This document shows, in pieces, positions 38,764 to 49,600 of a stretch of DNA of 64,000 bases. The position numbers were made by a program, and so were the translations under genes. This DNA is from Anaeramoeba ignava. Taxonomy: Eukaryota > Metamonada > Anaeramoebidae. Location of the stretch: positions 500,001 through 564,000 of the forward strand of contig JAPDFW010000054.1 in assembly GCA_028826165.1 (NCBI GenBank). Direction: 5' to 3'. Each line of letters starts with the position of its first letter. Position 1 is the stretch's first letter. The notes below the pieces were generated by a model that made no database searches, was not told the DNA's origin, and saw only the letters and a program-made list of their open reading frames with translations.

Positions 38764-40514
38764 TTAATAAATCAAATCAAATAAATTTGGATTTGTTTGA
38801 TTTAATTGAAAATAATCAATTCCTGTTTCTAACTCATCAATAATTTCTTGTGTAATTTGAATTTCTTCTTTAATTTGATTTGAATAAATCCAATATTCAA
38901 ATATTTGAAATGATTTATTACTTAATTCACTATAATCTGTAACTTTATTAGAAGTATCATTTGTTACAGATAAAAACATTCCTCGATATAATTCACTTCT
39001 CATTATTAATATTAATTTTGGAAATTTATATTGTTTTTCTTTTCTTTCAATAATAAAATCTTTTTCATTTTCATTTAAATAAATTCTTTTCATTGTTTCT
39101 TCAATTTTTTCATTTGAATTTATAATTTCTTTAATTTCAGAATATAATTTTGGATTTATAATTCTGTTTGAATAAATCATTTCAAATATTTGATTTGATT
39201 CTTTAATTGATTTATTTGAAATAATTTCTTGAAGTTTTTCAATTTCATTTTGATTTTGATTTAATCTATATTTCAATATTAATTTATGAGCTTCAATTAT
39301 TTCTCCATTTTTGGTTTTAAATGAAATATCGCAAAATTCTTTTCTTCTAAATAATTTTATCAAATCTTCTTCAAGATTGGAAAAAGAAAGAGGAGAATAA
39401 TAAAGAAACGATTTTTGAAATCTCCACAAGAAACATGATAATTAGAAATATCTTCATTAAATCTTAATTTAGGAAGTTCAATTTGAATTGGAACCGATTG
39501 ATTTTCTGTATCTCCAGTTCCTAATTCGCCATAATCATTATAACCAAAACAAATCAATTTCCCTTTGAAAGTGAAAATCAAAGTATGATATCTTCCACAA
39601 GAAAAATCAAGAATATTATCATTTTCAAATAAAGATGATTTGATTTCAGTAAATTCATAAGTATGTTTATTTTTGCCAAGTCCATTTAATCCAGAATTTC
39701 CACATGAATAAAGTTTTCTTTTTGGATTTTCATTTTCATCTTCATTTTCAATCAACATTAGTGAATAAGCTTCTCCAGATTTGATATCAATTATTTTACC
39801 TTTTGGAATATTTTGGATTTTGGTTAATTTTTGGATTCTTGTTTCTTTTTTTCTTGATTCTCCTAATCCAAGTTGACCATATTGATTATATCCGCATCCA
39901 AATAATTCTTGATTTGAATTTAAAAGAAAAACATGATATGAAGAATTTCCTGAAAATATTTTAGAAACATTTTTCATCATTAAAATTGGTTTTTCTGTTT
40001 TTTGAAGTGTTTTAGAATCTAAACCAAGTTGACTATAATCATTTGAACCAATTCCATAAGCATTTTGATTTGAAGTTAATAAATAAATTGAATCCCATCC
40101 AGAAGCAATATCTTGGATTATTCTATCATTTTTATCTTCAATTAATGATGAAATATTGATAAATTCATTTGAATTATTTGAATTAATATCATATCCTTTG
40201 GCAAATACATTTCTTTCATAAGTTAAAATAGCTTCATTTTGTTCACCAACAGATACTTTTTGAATATTTTCTTCAATTCGGATTTTTTCAGGATTTTGTT
40301 TTAGATCGTTTTGATTTGAGTATTCTATTGCTTTTCCATTTTTAAAAAGGAAAATTGTTGAATCAAAACTTGTTGAAATTTGTTTAATTTGTTTTTCATT
40401 TTCATTTTCATTTTCATTTTCAAATTTAAATTGAATAGGTTTTATTATTCTTTTTGGTTTATTTTTGAAAAGTTTTGGATATTCATTTTGACCAAAAAAT
40501 AAAATTTCATTCAT
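38764..40514 (-). pseudogene. RCC1-BTB family protein, copy A, one frame break
   Basis: The RCC1 part reads from MNEILFFGQNEYPKLF at 40514 through RCC1 blades (FGCGYNQYGQLGLGES, CFGYNDYGELGTGD) to 39410. The BTB part continues in another frame to 38764 (FCDISFKTKNGEIIEAHKLI, then a second BTB-like half LILIMRSELYRGMFLSVTN). Against copies B and E the join should read DFQKSFLYYSPLSFSNLEED. One base is missing near 39412-39421 (TTTCAAAAATCG on the coding strand). Everything else is open and conserved, so the break is recent, or a sequencing error. RCC1 propellers bind chromatin/Ran or other GTPases; BTB suggests a cullin-3 link. Function here is unknown. Confidence 0.82.
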
Positions 40515-40520
40515 TTTTGA

Positions 40521-40540
40521 AAAGAAAAAAAATGAAAAAA
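40521..40540 (-). promoter_or_regulatory. initiator-like TTTTTTCATTTTTTTTCTTT
   Basis: On the minus strand, 7-26 bases before the ATG of copy A. The same block sits before every full RCC1-BTB copy. Confidence 0.5.
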
Positions 40541-40572
40541 CGTTTTTTGGAATTTTAATTTTAATTTTAATT

Positions 40573-42330
40573 TTAATTTTGATTATTAAATTTTTTAATT
40601 AATAAATCAAATAAATTTGGATTTGTTTGATTTAATTGAAAATAATCAATTCCTGTTTCTAACTCATCAATAATTTCTTGTGTAATTTGAATTTCATCTT
40701 TAATTTGATTTAAATAAATCCAATATTCAAATATTTGAAATGATTTATTACTTAATTCACTATAATCTGTAACTTTATTAGAAGTATCTTCTGTAACAGA
40801 TAAAAACATTCCTCGATATAATTCACTTCTCATTATTAATATTAATTTTGGAAATTTATATTGTTTTTCTTTTCTTTCAATTATAAAATCTTTTTCATTT
40901 TCATTTTCATTTAAATAAATTCTTTTCATTGTTTCTTCAATTTTTTCATTTGAATTTATAATTTCTTTAATTTCAGAATATAATTTTGGATTTATAATTC
41001 TGTTTGAATAAATCATTTCAAATATTTGATTTGATTCTTTAATTGATTTATTTGAAATAATTTCTTGAAGTTTTTCAATTTCATTTTGATTTAATCTATA
41101 TTTCAATATTAATTTATGAGCTTCAATTATTTCTCCATTTTCTGTTTTAAATGAAATATCACAAAATTCTTTTCTTCCAAATAATTTTATCAAATCTTCT
41201 TCAAGATTGGAAAAAGGAGAAAGAAAAGGAGAATAATAAAGAAACGATTCGTAAGCTCCACAAGAAAGATGGTAATTAGAAATATTTTCATTAAATCTTA
41301 ATTTAGGAAGTTCAATTTGAATTGGAATTAATTGATATTCTGTATCTCCAGTTCCTAATTCACCATATTCCCCCTCTCCAAAGCATATCAATTTTGAATT
41401 GGAAGTTAAAATCAAAGTATGATATCTTCCACAAGAAAAATCAAGAATATTATCATTTTCAAATAAAGATGATTTGATTTCAGTAAATTCATAAGTATCT
41501 TCATTTTTGCCAAGTCCATTACATGGATAATTTCCACATGAATAAAGTTTTCTTTTTGGATTTTCATTTTCATCTTCAATCAACATTATTGAATAAGCTT
41601 CTCCAGATTTGATATCAATTATTTTGCCTTTTGGAATATTTTGGATTTTGGTTAATTTTTGGATTTTTGTTTCTTTTCTTGATTCTCCTAATCCAAGTTG
41701 ACCATTACCATTATATCCGCATCCAAATAATTCTTGATTTGAATTTAAAAGAAAAACAAAATAAGAAGAATTTCCCAAAAATATTTTAGAAACATTTTTC
41801 ATCATTAAAATTGGTTTTTCTGTTTTATAAAGTGTTTCATAATCAAAACCAAGTTGACTATAATCATTTGAACCAATTCCATAAACATTATGATTTGAAG
41901 TTAATAAATAAATTGAATCCCATCCAGAAATAACATCTTCAATTACTCTATCATTTTTATCTTTAATTAATGATGAAATATTGATAAATTCTTTTGGGTT
42001 ATATGGATTAATATCTTTTCCTTTGACAAAAACATTTCTTTCATAAGTTAAAATAGCTACATTTCGAAAACCAACAGATACTTTTTCAATATTTTCAATT
42101 TGGATTTTTTCAGGATTTTGTTTTGGATCGTTTTGATTTGAGTATTCTATTGCTTTTCCATTTTCAAAAAGGAAAATTGTTGAATCAAAACTTGTTGAAA
42201 TTTGTTTAATTTGTTTTTCATTTTCATTTTCATTTTCAAATTTAAATTGAATTGGTTTTTTTATTGAATTTGGTTTATTTTCGATAAGTCTTGGATTTTC
42301 ATTTCTTCCAAAAAATATAATTTCATTCAT
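40573..42330 (-). CDS. RCC1-BTB family protein, copy B (intact)
   Basis: A single exon. The family start MNEIIFFGRNENPRL at 42330 was chosen (585 residues); an in-frame ATG 36 bases upstream lies in the promoter. RCC1-like blades span about residues 30-375 (YGIGSNDYSQLGFD, FGCGYNGNGQLGLGES, ICFGEGEYGELGTGDTE). A BTB domain follows (LFGRKEFCDISFKTENGEI). A second BTB-like segment lies near the end (KFPKLILIMRSELYRGMFLS, FQIFEYWIYLNQIK). A short Asn-Glu tract near residue 35 varies between copies. RCC1-plus-BTB architecture is known from RCBTB proteins; a doubled BTB half is peculiar to this family. It is divergent from the BUB2-like gene with a 69-base shared promoter. Confidence 0.9.
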   Translation of the reverse strand: MNEIIFFGRNENPRLIENKPNSIKKPIQFKFENENENEKQIKQISTSFDSTIFLFENGKAIEYSNQNDPKQNPEKIQIENIEKVSVGFRNVAILTYERNVFVKGKDINPYNPKEFINISSLIKDKNDRVIEDVISGWDSIYLLTSNHNVYGIGSNDYSQLGFDYETLYKTEKPILMMKNVSKIFLGNSSYFVFLLNSNQELFGCGYNGNGQLGLGESRKETKIQKLTKIQNIPKGKIIDIKSGEAYSIMLIEDENENPKRKLYSCGNYPCNGLGKNEDTYEFTEIKSSLFENDNILDFSCGRYHTLILTSNSKLICFGEGEYGELGTGDTEYQLIPIQIELPKLRFNENISNYHLSCGAYESFLYYSPFLSPFSNLEEDLIKLFGRKEFCDISFKTENGEIIEAHKLILKYRLNQNEIEKLQEIISNKSIKESNQIFEMIYSNRIINPKLYSEIKEIINSNEKIEETMKRIYLNENENEKDFIIERKEKQYKFPKLILIMRSELYRGMFLSVTEDTSNKVTDYSELSNKSFQIFEYWIYLNQIKDEIQITQEIIDELETGIDYFQLNQTNPNLFDLLIKKFNNQN

Positions 42331-42335
42331 TTTTG

Positions 42336-42372
42336 AAAAGTAAAAAAATGATTTTTCATTTTTCATTTTTTT
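42336..42372. promoter_or_regulatory. divergent initiator-like elements for copy B and BUB2-like gene
   Basis: Minus-strand ATCATTTTTTTACTTTTC (42336-42353) faces copy B. Plus-strand TTTTTCATTTTTCATTTTT (42352-42370) lies about 30 bases before the ATG at 42400. Confidence 0.45.
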
Positions 42373-42399
42373 ATTTTTTTTAAAAAGAAAAAAATAATA

Positions 42400-43533
42400 A
42401 TGATATTTTCAACAGAAACAGAATTTAAACAATTTCTTAATGAAAAAATTGAAAAACCAGAAGATTTACAAAAAAAACTAAAACAACTTAAAAAACAAAT
42501 TTTACTTAAAGGATTACCAACACAATCTCAAGTAACCTCACATTTTTTGTGAAATTTTCCAAAATAAATCCCAATGAAACAAATAGGAAAAAACAGCAGG
42601 ATGCACTATAAGAGGGACAGTTTGGAAAATCCTATTAAAAATCCAGACAATTTCAACCGAAAAATATCTCAATTACATTCAAAATGGCGGAATTTCCGAA
42701 AAACAGAGCCAGAAAATAAATAACGATGTTGTGCGTGCTTCCAGAAAGTTGAAAGAAATCAACTCGCAAATTTCGGAAAATTGTCTCAAAAGGGTTCTTG
42801 GAGTCTTCTCTTATAAAATAGGTTTGATCCAAAAAAAAACCGAAAAACAATTTTTGGAATTAAATTTTTCTTTTGGTCAAAAAATAACAAAAAAAACAAC
42901 CATGACTATTAAACAGAGAAACACAACAAAAAACCCGCAGTCATCTCACAACCACATAAAGTAAGCCCTTATGTCCAAGGAATGCCTTTGATTTGCGGAT
43001 TTTTCTTATGCAATATGCCCGAAGTTGATGCGTTCTGCTCTTTCCAAAAACTGATTCTAAATCATTGTCCATTGTATTTCGAACAACAAAATATCGGGCC
43101 GACTCAAGGAACAAAACTTTCACGTCTCATTTTGCAAAAAGTGGATCCAGAATTATTCGCAACTTTTTTGAAATTTGAAAAAGAAAAATTTTTTTCACCT
43201 TTTGAGAAAATTTTGTTTTTCAATCCAATATTGAGTTTTTGCACTGAAATACCCCCAGCTAATCAAGTGATAATGATATGGGACTTTTTATTGGCTTTTG
43301 GTGTGCATCTCAATGTTGTTATTGTTATTGCCTATGTGATTTTATTGAGACAAGAATTTTTATCAGGAAAGCTTTTATCCAATTTTACATCAAGAAAATT
43401 TCCTGAAATTGATGCTAAAGCAACTATTTCTCTTGCAGTTTCTATTATTAGAGAAATACCTGAACAATTAAATAAGGATTTAATTAATCATACTCATAAA
43501 TTTTTACCAAATTTATCAACTGAGCAAATTTAA
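42400..43533 (+). CDS. BUB2: BUB2/Cdc16-like TBC-domain Rab/Ran-type GTPase-activating protein
   Basis: Exons 42400-42531, 42587-42821 and 42962-43533 sum to 939 bases, 312 residues, close to yeast Bub2 (about 306). The TBC domain begins IRGTVWKILLKI. The arginine finger is at about Arg94 (INNDVVRASRKL). The glutamine finger is at about Gln128 (SPYVQGMPLICGFF). A Bub2-type ending follows (QVIMIWDFLLAFGVHLNVV, FPEIDAKATISLAVSII). In yeast Bub2 with Bfa1 keeps the GTPase Tem1 inactive until the spindle is positioned. Both catalytic fingers are present, so GAP activity is expected. A frame reading through intron 2 is not coding. Other TBC proteins are alternatives, but length and C-terminal blocks favour Bub2/Cdc16. 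Confidence 0.85.
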
Positions 43534-43797
43534 AAATTTGATTTAAAAAATTTTAATTTAAAAATTTTAATTTAAAAATTTTAATTATTTTCTTAAATAA
43601 AAAATGTTCCACTTTTTGAATTAAATTTTTGAATTAAATTTTGTTTTTTGTTTTTGTTTTTGTTTTTGTAATTTTAATAACAAACCCATTGAAAAAAAAA
43701 AAAGAAAAAAAAAAGATTAAATTGAAAATTGGAATTAAATTTGAAAGAAAAAAAAAAAATTTTGTTTTGTTTTTTTTTGGTTTTTTGTTTTTAAAAA
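43534..43797. other. short intergenic space, no gene
   Basis: It lies between the convergent BUB2-like and LEM-like genes. AATTTAAAAATTT words and a (GTTTTT)n block (43641-43668) are seen, nothing else. Confidence 0.6.
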
Positions 43798-46338
43798 TTA
43801 ATCATTTAAACTTGGATAAAGATTTTTCAATCTGATTTGAGGTTTAACTCTGTTTGGATTATTAATAAAATTAAAAAACTCTTGAAATTTCTTTTTAGCT
43901 TCAGGTGAAAGAGGTCTTGAATTTTCAATAGGTTTTGATTGAGGAAATAAATGTTGAGATCTTTGTGAAAAATAATTTTTTCTTAAATTCATTTCATTTT
44001 CATTTTCATTTTCATTTTCATTTTCATTTTCATTTTGAAATTGTTGAGTTTGAATTGTTTCCATTTTTGGGATCTTTTTTTGATTTGATGAAATTTTTTC
44101 ACTTTTTTTAGCAAAAAATTTCCATAAAAATAAAACAATTAAAAATAAGAAAATCACACAAGCTTGAGAAAACAAGATAAATATGCCTAAAGGCGAGAAA
44201 ACATAGCCATAAATCTTGCAGAGAACGGATTTATATAAAGGAAGTTGAAGGAAGAATTGTGGTTTTTTATTTTCAATGGAATGAACTTTAATTCTTGGGA
44301 AATTCTTCAATTCTTGGAATAAAAGTTCTTCAAATTTGTCTTTGAGATTTAGTTCAAAAACATGGAGTTGCGAATAAAGATCGATTCTGAGCATTTCATC
44401 CTCAACAAAATCACAAACAGAAAAGGTAAATAAAAGATCAGCATGAGAAATAATGCGTTGAATTTCTTTGTGGAGAAGATTTTGATCAAGTAAATTTATT
44501 TCGACACAGAAACCATTAATATTAACAAAATTGTCAAGACAATCTGCGAAGCTTCTTGTGCATACAGCATTCTCTGGGCAAGGTCTACAGAGTGTTGAAT
44601 CCAAACTCTCAGGAGATTCGATTGTTGATAATTTTGTTTCGCAAAAGGGAAATTTTTGTCCGATCACAATTCCGTATTGATTCTCAACAAAAGGAATCAA
44701 ATATATAACGCCAAGAAACACGAGCGCCAAGAGCACAGAAAGAGAAATGAACTTGAGCCAACTAAATGTGGTCTCTGTGTCTTTCTTTGGATGCTGAGAT
44801 TGTTCTTGTTTTTTTGGAAATTTTGGAGGCGTTCTGTTTTCGATCACCATGTTTCTTTCTGTGGGATATGTATCCATCTGCTCTTGCTGTTGGTTGAAGA
44901 CCATTTGTTGCTGTGGCTCAAATGTGCTTCTCGGTTGCATCTCAAATACTTCGTTTTGTTGATGCATTTCATTTCATTCCCAAATTCTAATGTTTTTGGA
45001 TACGAAACTGTTTCATCCATTTGTATTTGGTTCGGATCAAAGAAACCTTGGAAATGAGAAGGTTTTTGATGAGGGTTTTCCAGGTTAATTTCTTCTTCGT
45101 AATCTTGTTGTGTTGTTTGTGGGTAAAGAACAGGCAAACGTTGTGAATTTTGGGAATTTTGGAAATGCGACTTTTCTTCATTTTCCACATTTTCAAAAAA
45201 ATTTACTTGCATATTTTGAATTTGAGCCATTGGTTTCATTTGCTGCATCTCCTCTTGTTTTCTCTGAAATACAAAAGGAGGTGTTTCTTGTTTTGTTTGT
45301 TCAAACGTTTTTTTTTCTGGATTTTTTTTCCCTAAATTTGGATCTTGCATTTTTTTTGGAGAATCAATTTTCTTTGTATATTTTGGTGGAGATTTTTGTG
45401 CTGATTTTGTTTTTTGAATTTCTAATGGTTTTGCTTTTTGAATTTCAAGTGATTTTGTTTTCTTTTTATTTTTGAACAACTCTTCTTGATCTTCTTTTTT
45501 TTGCTGTTTTTGTTTTTGTTTTTGCTGTTTTTTGTCAGGGAAATATTGAGAAACCGTCTCTTCAATTTCTTCATCAGATTCATCTTCATTTTCTGAAGAA
45601 TCTTCTTGAGAATCGGAAAGATTTTTTTGTAACGATTTTTGTTCCACTTTTTTTGGACTTTTTTCTTGTTCATTTTCATCTTCAGAATCAGTTTTTTTCT
45701 CATCTTCCATTTTGGTTTCTTCTTCATCAGATTCCTCTTGGTTTTGGTAAATGAGTTTTTTTGTGATTCCTCCTTTATTTTTGGTTCTTTTTTTGCGCTT
45801 TTTAATTTCAGGTGAGGGCGATACGTCTTCGACTATAACCTCTGGCGATTGAAGTTCAAAGAAGTTTTTATCGGAAAATCTGGATCTACTTTTCTTGATC
45901 TTTCGAACCGACTTTTTATTCTTTTCCTCCTTTACAGTTTTTTTGGGCATTTTTTGGACTTTATTTTTTTGTCTTCCTTTTTGAGATTTTTTTGCTCTTT
46001 TTGTTTTGTGATCTTTTTCTGATTCAGATTCAGAATCTCGACTTAATTTGGTTTCTTCTTGATCTTCCGTTTCATTTTGTTCGTCATTCGTTGTCTCATC
46101 AAGTTCTGTTTTTTTGTATTTTTCATCGTCTTCCGGACTTAAATAAACTGATTTTTTTTTCTTGATCTTTTTTTGTTCTTTTTTTTCTGTTTTCTTTTTT
46201 TTGTTTTTTGGTTTTTTTTTTCAGTTTTTGATAAGTTTGGATCAGAAAATCTTTTGTTGCTCTTGGTTTTGTTACTGTTCCTCCTAGTTTCTCAATTTTA
46301 TCAAGAATTTGTTTTTTCGTTAATCTTGAAATATCCAT
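43798..46338 (-). CDS. Heh/Src1/LEM2-like inner nuclear membrane protein (HeH + MSC domain), two frame breaks
   Basis: Read from 46338. An N-terminal HeH/LEM-like fold occupies about residues 1-45 (MDISRLTKKQILDKIEKLGG, RATKDFLIQTYQKL). A long basic and acidic low-complexity nucleoplasmic region follows. First membrane segment: SLSVLLALVFLGVIYLIPFV. A lumenal Cys-containing MSC domain follows (LCRPCPENAVCTRSFADC, KSVLCKIYGYVFSPLG). Second membrane segment: IFILFSQACVIFLFLIVLFL. A cytoplasm- or nucleus-facing tail ends NLYPSLND. Total about 846 residues. Frame changes once in the T run 46152-46160 (one base too many) and once near 44967-44976 (one base short). No intron signals fit. These proteins tether chromatin to the inner nuclear envelope and recruit ESCRT-III during envelope sealing. 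The domain order leaves little doubt about the family. Confidence 0.85.
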
Positions 46339-46643
46339 TTTTTTTTTGTTTGTTTGTTTTAAATTAATTGATTGATTTTTTTTTAAATTAAATTAAAAAA
46401 GAAAAATAAAGCAAAGTAAAAAAATAAAATTAAACGAATTTTTTAAAAAAAAAAAAGAAAAATCGTTGAAAGAAAAATGAAAACTTGTTATTTAAAAAAA
46501 ATTAACGGTTCAAATAAAAAAAAATAAAAAAATAAAAAAAAAAATTTAATTAAAAATTTAATTAAAATTCGTTGAAAAAAATTTAATTAAAAATTCGACA
46601 AGTTTACCTTTTTCCTTTTTTATTTAATTTTTTGAAATTAAAA

Positions 46644-48129
46644 TTAAATTAAATTTGATCTTGTTTTTCTTTTTCTTCTTTTCCAAAAAATAATAAAAAT
46701 AATTAAAGAAATTAAAATAAAAATTCCAATTATCAATCCAATTATTAAATATTTTTGAGAATTTGTTTTTGTTGTTTCATCAATATTATTTGAAATGAAG
46801 ATTATTTCAAAAGAATAAACTTTTCCTTGATTTGAACTATTCTCAATTATTGTATAAGGAGAACTAGATAAAAGATAATTTTGAAAAACTACAATTTGAT
46901 ATCCAAATCGATTTTCAGCTTCTCCATCACTTGCAATTAAGATTTGTTTTTCATTCCAATAATTTTCATCTTTTTCGTAAATATAAACTTTTCCTTGATG
47001 TGAATTATTTCCAACATTTGCATAAGAAGCACCAATGAATGAAATATTTCCTGAAATTGATAAACTTGAACTAAAATAATCATCAGATTCTCCATCACTT
47101 GCAATTAAGATTTGTTTTTCATTCCAATAAGTTCCATTATTTTCAAAAATATAAGCTTTTCCTTGATTTGTATTATTTCCCAATTGTTGCATAAAAAGAA
47201 CTAATTAATGAAGTAATTCCTGAAATTTCTAATCTATATCCAAAAGAATCATTTGTTTTTCCTTCACTTGTAATTAATATTTGTTTTTCATTCCAATAAG
47301 TTCCATTATTTTCAAAGAAATAAACTTTTCCTTGTTTTGTATTATTTCCAACTGTTGCATAAGGTGATCCAATTAATGAAATATTTCCTGAAATTGATAA
47401 ACCTAAACCAAAATAATCATCTGCTTTTCCATCACTTGCAATTAATATTTGTTTTTCATTCCAATAAGTTCCATTATTTTCAAAGAAATAAACTTTTCCT
47501 TGCCTTGTATTATTTCCAACTTTTGCATAAGAAGAACTAATTAATGAATAATTTCCTGAAATTAATAAACTTGTTCCAAAATAATCACCTGATTCTCCAT
47601 CACTTGTAATTAATATTTGTTTTTCATTCCAATAAGTTCCATTATTTTCAAAGAAATAAACTTTTCCTTGCCTTGAATTAGCTCCAACTTTTGCATAAGG
47701 AGAACAAATTATTGAATAATTTCCTGAAATTGAAGTATCCAAAGCAAAAATATCATCAGCTTCTCCATCACTTGCAACTAAGATTTGTTTTTCATTCCAA
47801 TAAGTTCCATTATTTTCATAAATATAAGCTTTTCCTTGTGAATCAGTAGTTCCAACTTCTGCATTTGGTGAACCAGTTATTGAAATATTTCCTGAAATTG
47901 ATAAACTTGCTCCAAAATAATCATCTGCTTTTCCATCACTTGCTAATATTATTTTTTCATCTTTTAATAACAACGAACTTCCAAATTCAATTCCACTTTT
48001 AATTAAATCTTCTTCTTTTAATAAAATTTTATCAAATAAATTGGATTTTGAATTTTTTTGGATTTTACAATAAAAAGAATTAAAAAGAATTAATAAAATG
48101 AGATAAAATTGAATTGTTTTTAATTTCAT
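46644..48129 (-). CDS. FG-GAP (integrin-alpha-like) beta-propeller membrane protein, one frame break
   Basis: Read from 48129. A signal peptide is seen (TIQFYLILLILFNSFYC). Seven ~65-residue repeats follow, each with a WNEKQILIASDGEADDYF-type core preceded by QGKVYFFENNGTY. A single membrane helix (IIGLIIGIFILISLIIFII) and a short basic tail KRRKRKTRSNLI end the protein. About 494 residues. Seven repeats fit a seven-bladed propeller as in integrin alpha chains. The frame breaks at 47179-47181, where CCC should be CC by comparison with the other repeats. Expected at the cell surface or in an endomembrane. Repeats are nearly identical in DNA, so recombination between them is possible. No integrin-specific regions are seen, so it should not be called an integrin. 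Confidence 0.82.
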
Positions 48130-48149
48130 CTGGTAAATCTTTTTTTAAA

Positions 48150-48208
48150 AAAAAAAATGAAACAAAAACAAATTTATTTTTTCCTTTTTTTTTTCATTTT
48201 TTTTTTCT
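48150..48208. promoter_or_regulatory. divergent initiator-like elements for FG-GAP and ubiquilin genes
   Basis: Minus-strand TTTCATTTTTTTTTTTAA lies about 25 bases before the FG-GAP ATG (48129). Plus-strand TTTTTTTTTCATTTTTTTTT (48185-48204) ends about 17 bases before the ubiquilin ATG (48221). The intergenic space is 91 bases. Confidence 0.5.
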
Positions 48209-48220
48209 TTAAAATTAAAA

Positions 48221-49192
48221 ATGAATATTAAAATTGAATTACAAGAAAATATATTTGAACTAATAGAAATTCAATTAAATTGGACAATAAAAGAACTTAA
48301 AGATTTAATTTTAAAAAAAATTCAAATTAATTTTCCTCAATTTAGTCTTGTTTTTAATGATAAAATTTTAGAAGAAAACAAAACAATAGAATTTTATAGT
48401 TAAAATTAGCAAAATCAAAAAATCAAGCATAAGATCATATTAAAAATAAAAATCAATATTTGAATTTTAATAGATATTACAGAAGGTTCAATCATTAAAA
48501 TCAAAGAGGTGAATGAAAAAGATGTGTTTGGTTTATTAAATGGATTTGGAGGAACTGGAAATCCTCCACCAAAAATTTCAACTCTTTTTCCAACAATAGA
48601 AAGTCTTCAGGAAGTTTCTAATGATTCTCTAATGCAAGATTTCTTTGATTTAGTTCAAGATAAACCAGAATATATTGAAGAATTAGTTTCAAATTCACCT
48701 GAAATGCAAATATTACTTAAAAATGATTCAGATTTTTTTGAAGTTATTCATGATTCAAAATTACTTCAATCTTCAATTCTTCGTTTAAATAAGAAAAATT
48801 TATAAATCAAATTGATAATAAGTTAGGAAATTATTTGAAGTTAATCAATTCAAATTTAGAAGAAGAAAAGCGAAGTTTTAAAAAACAAAAATTGTAAATT
48901 AATTTTATATTTAAAATTTTCAATATTTAATAATTAATTTTATTTATTTAATTTTTTTATATTTTCTTTTGGAATCGAAACAGAACAAAAAGTAAATTTA
49001 TTTCCTTTTTTAATTTATTTATTTAATTAACTAATTAATTTATTTTTAGAAAATGAACAAAATCCTTTTCAAAATCAACTACAAGCTTTAATTGAAATGG
49101 GTTTTCAAGATACAAACCAAAATTTACAAGCATTAATTACAACAAATGGAAATCTTGAAAATTCAATAGAATTAATTTTATCACAAAAATAA
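48221..49192 (+). CDS. ubiquilin/Dsk2-like UBL-STI1-UBA protein
   Basis: Exon 1 (48221-48398) encodes a ubiquitin-like domain (MNIKIELQENIFELIEIQLN, FSLVFNDKILEENKTI). Exon 2 from 48474 encodes an STI1-like helical region (LMQDFFDLVQDKPEYIEEL, SPEMQILLKNDSDF). The last exon 49050-49192 encodes a UBA domain (LQALIEMGFQDTNQNLQAL) ending SQK. Ubiquilins carry ubiquitinated clients to the proteasome. Exon 2 needs one extra A in the run 48794-48798 to continue as INQIDNKLGNYLKLINSN up to a donor at 48897. Joining exon 2 to the UBA exon is then in phase only if an 8-base microexon (48984-48991, between AG and GT) is used. Total about 240 residues, short for the family. Confidence 0.8.
48984..48991 (+). 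other. possible 8-base microexon in the ubiquilin gene
   Basis: AACAAAAA is flanked by CAG and GTAAAT. Eight bases is exactly what is needed to bring the preceding donor (phase 2) and the UBA exon (needs phase 1) into register. It is the only AG between 48902 and 48983. Confidence 0.35.
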
Positions 49193-49204
49193 ACATTTTT
49201 TTCC

Positions 49205-49600
49205 TTCTACAATTTAAATTTTGATTTTGATTTTGATTTTAATTTTGATTTTGATTTTGATTTTGAATTTGAATTTAAATTTATATTTTGAATTTGAATT
49301 TAAATTTTGATTTTTATTTTGAATTTAAATTTATATTTTGAATTTTAATTTTGATTTTGATTTTATATTTTGATTTTTATTTTTATTTTGAATTTGAATT
49401 TGATTTTGATTTTGATTTTGATTTTGATTTTGATTTTGATTTTGATTTTGATTTTGATTTTGATTTTGATTTTGATTTTGATTTTGATTTTGATTTTGAT
49501 TTTGATTTTGATTTTGATTTTGATTTTGATTTTGAATTTGATTTTGATTTTAAGTTTTGATTTTGATTTTGGTTTTGATTTTGATTTTGATTTTGTTTCA
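49205..49600. repeat. (GATTTT)n array between ubiquilin and MPLKIP-like genes
   Basis: About 400 bases, with a perfect core of some twenty-five GATTTT units at 49400-49530. Frames through it (Asp-Phe, Ile-Leu, Lys-Ser, Gln-Asn) are repeat artefacts, except that the minus-strand Gln-Asn or Lys-Ser frame may encode the low-complexity tail of the small gene at 49782. Confidence 0.85.

Noticed and set aside
42840-42964. Read-through of BUB2-like intron 2 as coding (Lys/Thr-rich)
   Set aside because: Breaks the TBC domain between the two catalytic fingers; the GT-AG join restores the family sequence in phase.
46440-46640. Possible tRNA T-loop-like GGTTCAAAT near 46507
   Set aside because: No acceptor or anticodon stems can be paired around it; the flanks are A runs.
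46644-48129. Calling the FG-GAP protein an integrin
   Set aside because: Only the propeller repeats, one membrane helix and a basic tail are seen; no integrin leg domains or GFFKR motif.
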